From NCBI GenBank assembly GCA_026394095.1, contig JAPKYY010000148.1, forward strand, positions 1 to 5,215: DNA of 5,215 bases. The letters run 5' to 3'. Within the stretch, counting starts at the first letter, position 1, and every line of letters starts with the position of its first letter. The position numbers and the translations under genes are program-made. Shown here piece after piece: positions 4,235 to 5,215 of the stretch. The notes beneath the pieces were generated by a model. The model had not been told where the DNA came from. It saw nothing but the letters and a program-made list of their open reading frames with translations, and did not search any database. This DNA is from Acidobacteriota bacterium. Its GTDB lineage: Bacteria > Acidobacteriota > Terriglobia > Bryobacterales > Bryobacteraceae.

Positions 4235-5215
4235 TATTGATTCACCGGTAACCATGGCGTGCCGTCCGGATTCGTGCGACCAGGGACATGTGCGTGCGGT
4301 CTCTGCGCCCTTGGGTCAGGGTGAGTACTGGGCTTGTGGGGACCATCTAATCGCATGCCGGTTGGGCGCCCTTGCGCATCTCTAACCTGGAGGAACCTCC
4401 CATCGGGAGAGCCCGTTAAAGTCTCTCCCGGCTTTAGAGGAATAGCATTACCTTTGGAGTCGACCATAACCTTGGCTGGCCCCTCCGCTGTATTGAGATT
4501 CCCTCGGGCTTTCGGAGCAGCAAGCAACTTTGGAGTTGCGCCTTCCACGGCGGCGGCACTGGCTTCGACTCTCGCGGCTCCGGAGACCGCACTGGAAATC
4601 CGTGCCGCCCCAGCTTCTGCTAGCGGCGTCACCAGCATTGCAAAACCAGCGGCTTCCATTCCTGCTCGCTGATCGTAGTTCGCTCCCTCAAATCGAGGCG
4701 CATCCGGGATGTTGGCACCGGTAAGGGCGTTGATCCCACGATTCAAAAGCGTAGCGGCATCGCTGGGGAGATTCGCTACCGCTTTAGCACCGCCGACTAG
4801 ATACTGAAAGCAGTCGGCACCTGGGTAAAGGCAGCGACCCGTCGGATCGGTGTATCGCAATGGGTTGTTCCGAACATAGCTGTATAGATTCCAGCTCTGC
4901 GGATCCTCAGGCTTCTGGTCCGCGAACGGCGCATCCGGACTCGTAAACCGCCCCTGCGCCGCTGACAAGTACCGTGCCCGAAAATAATCCAGCCCAGTCT
5001 CGGCATCGCGTTCCTTGCCGGTAAACTTGACCGTGCCTCCCGCGACCGCGCCGAAACCTGCCACCAGGTCGCGACCTGCTTTGGAGGCTTGGCCTTCGAT
5101 CTCGAGGCCATAGGGTAGGTAGTCCATTCTGGCGGTCGGCTCTACCTGGTTGCTTGCGTTTACGGTTACCTTCGTCACCAGCCTGGTGCTGCCGAGGTGG
5201 TCGCTGTGGAGGTAA
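4234..5215 (-). CDS. Rhs-repeat polymorphic toxin, C-terminal part
   Basis: The gene enters from the right edge with no start in the window; the first whole codon is at 5214, giving YLHSDHLGSTRLVT, so a GTG at 5178 is not a real start. The visible 326 residues hold the end of the Rhs core: DYLPYGLE, then FTGKERDAETGLDYFRARYL (64-83), GRFTSPDAPF and NNPLRYTDPTG (116-126). The last is the usual border where Rhs shells end, often with self-cleavage. Residues 127-326 form the variable tip. It has an alanine-rich linker (about 183-222) and a final module from about 245, with DSKGNAIPLKPGETLTG, FLQVRD and then a histidine-rich end, GPHKPSTHPDPRAQRPHAHV (291-310) and NPDGTPWLPV. The histidines suggest a metal or nuclease site, but I cannot name the toxin family firmly. 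The stop TAA overlaps the next ATG. Such proteins are secreted or surface weapons against neighbouring cells. Confidence 0.88.
   Translation of the reverse strand, partial: YLHSDHLGSTRLVTKVTVNASNQVEPTARMDYLPYGLEIEGQASKAGRDLVAGFGAVAGGTVKFTGKERDAETGLDYFRARYLSAAQGRFTSPDAPFADQKPEDPQSWNLYSYVRNNPLRYTDPTGRCLYPGADCFQYLVGGAKAVANLPSDAATLLNRGINALTGANIPDAPRFEGANYDQRAGMEAAGFAMLVTPLAEAGAARISSAVSGAARVEASAAAVEGATPKLLAAPKARGNLNTAEGPAKVMVDSKGNAIPLKPGETLTGSPDGRFLQVRDAQGRPTGMRLDGPHKPSTHPDPRAQRPHAHVPGRTNPDGTPWLPVNQ

Noticed and set aside
3796..4251. Protein-coding frames on the + strand across the repeats
   Set aside because: Their translations only repeat the DNA array in changing frames (spacing 54 then 41 bases, not multiples of three) and then run antisense to the small gene.
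4797..5111. 104-residue - strand frame inside the Rhs gene
   Set aside because: It is another frame of the clear Rhs core and has no independent support.

Overview
The window looks like chromosomal DNA of an acidobacterium, probably of the Solibacter/Bryobacter type. The main reason is the Rhs core at the right end, whose wording (for example SPDAPFADQKPEDPQSWNLY and NNPLRYTDPTG) I associate with the many Rhs proteins of that group. The short Tat-like leader on the esterase fits the same group. This assignment is recognition from memory, not a search.

Left part, + strand (1-1828). A phospholipid-synthesis pair opens the window: the C-terminal end of a PlsC-type lysophospholipid acyltransferase, overlapping by ATGA a complete CdsA phosphatidate cytidylyltransferase. 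Together they would take lysophosphatidate to phosphatidate and then to CDP-diacylglycerol. Next comes an exported alpha/beta-hydrolase of the acetyl esterase type that ends before its catalytic histidine. A recognisable piece of the missing C-terminus seems to lie in the next reading frame.

Middle (1829-3031). About 440 bases have no convincing gene but hold a perfect 12-bp hairpin and a small hairpin followed by a T-run. They lead into a type II toxin-antitoxin pair: a PIN-domain RNase followed, with an ATGA overlap, by a ribbon-helix-helix antitoxin. The toxin start has no Shine-Dalgarno but an extended -10 box seven bases upstream, suggesting a leaderless mRNA. The antitoxin has a strong Shine-Dalgarno inside the toxin gene.

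Right part, - strand (3032-5215). A REP-associated tyrosine transposase (RAYT) is convergent with the toxin-antitoxin pair and broken by one in-frame TGA at codon 31. Just upstream of it lie three 41-bp direct repeats, each holding a small hairpin, then two short partial repeats and a 10-bp hairpin. These are plausibly its REP-like partner elements. Beyond them is a polymorphic-toxin module: the C-terminus of an Rhs protein with a histidine-rich tip, joined by a TAATG stop/start overlap to a 70-residue acidic protein that is probably its immunity partner. The Rhs gene runs off the right edge.

The most interesting points are the toxin tip with its small partner, the single-stop RAYT beside its repeat array, and the repeated leaderless-start geometry.
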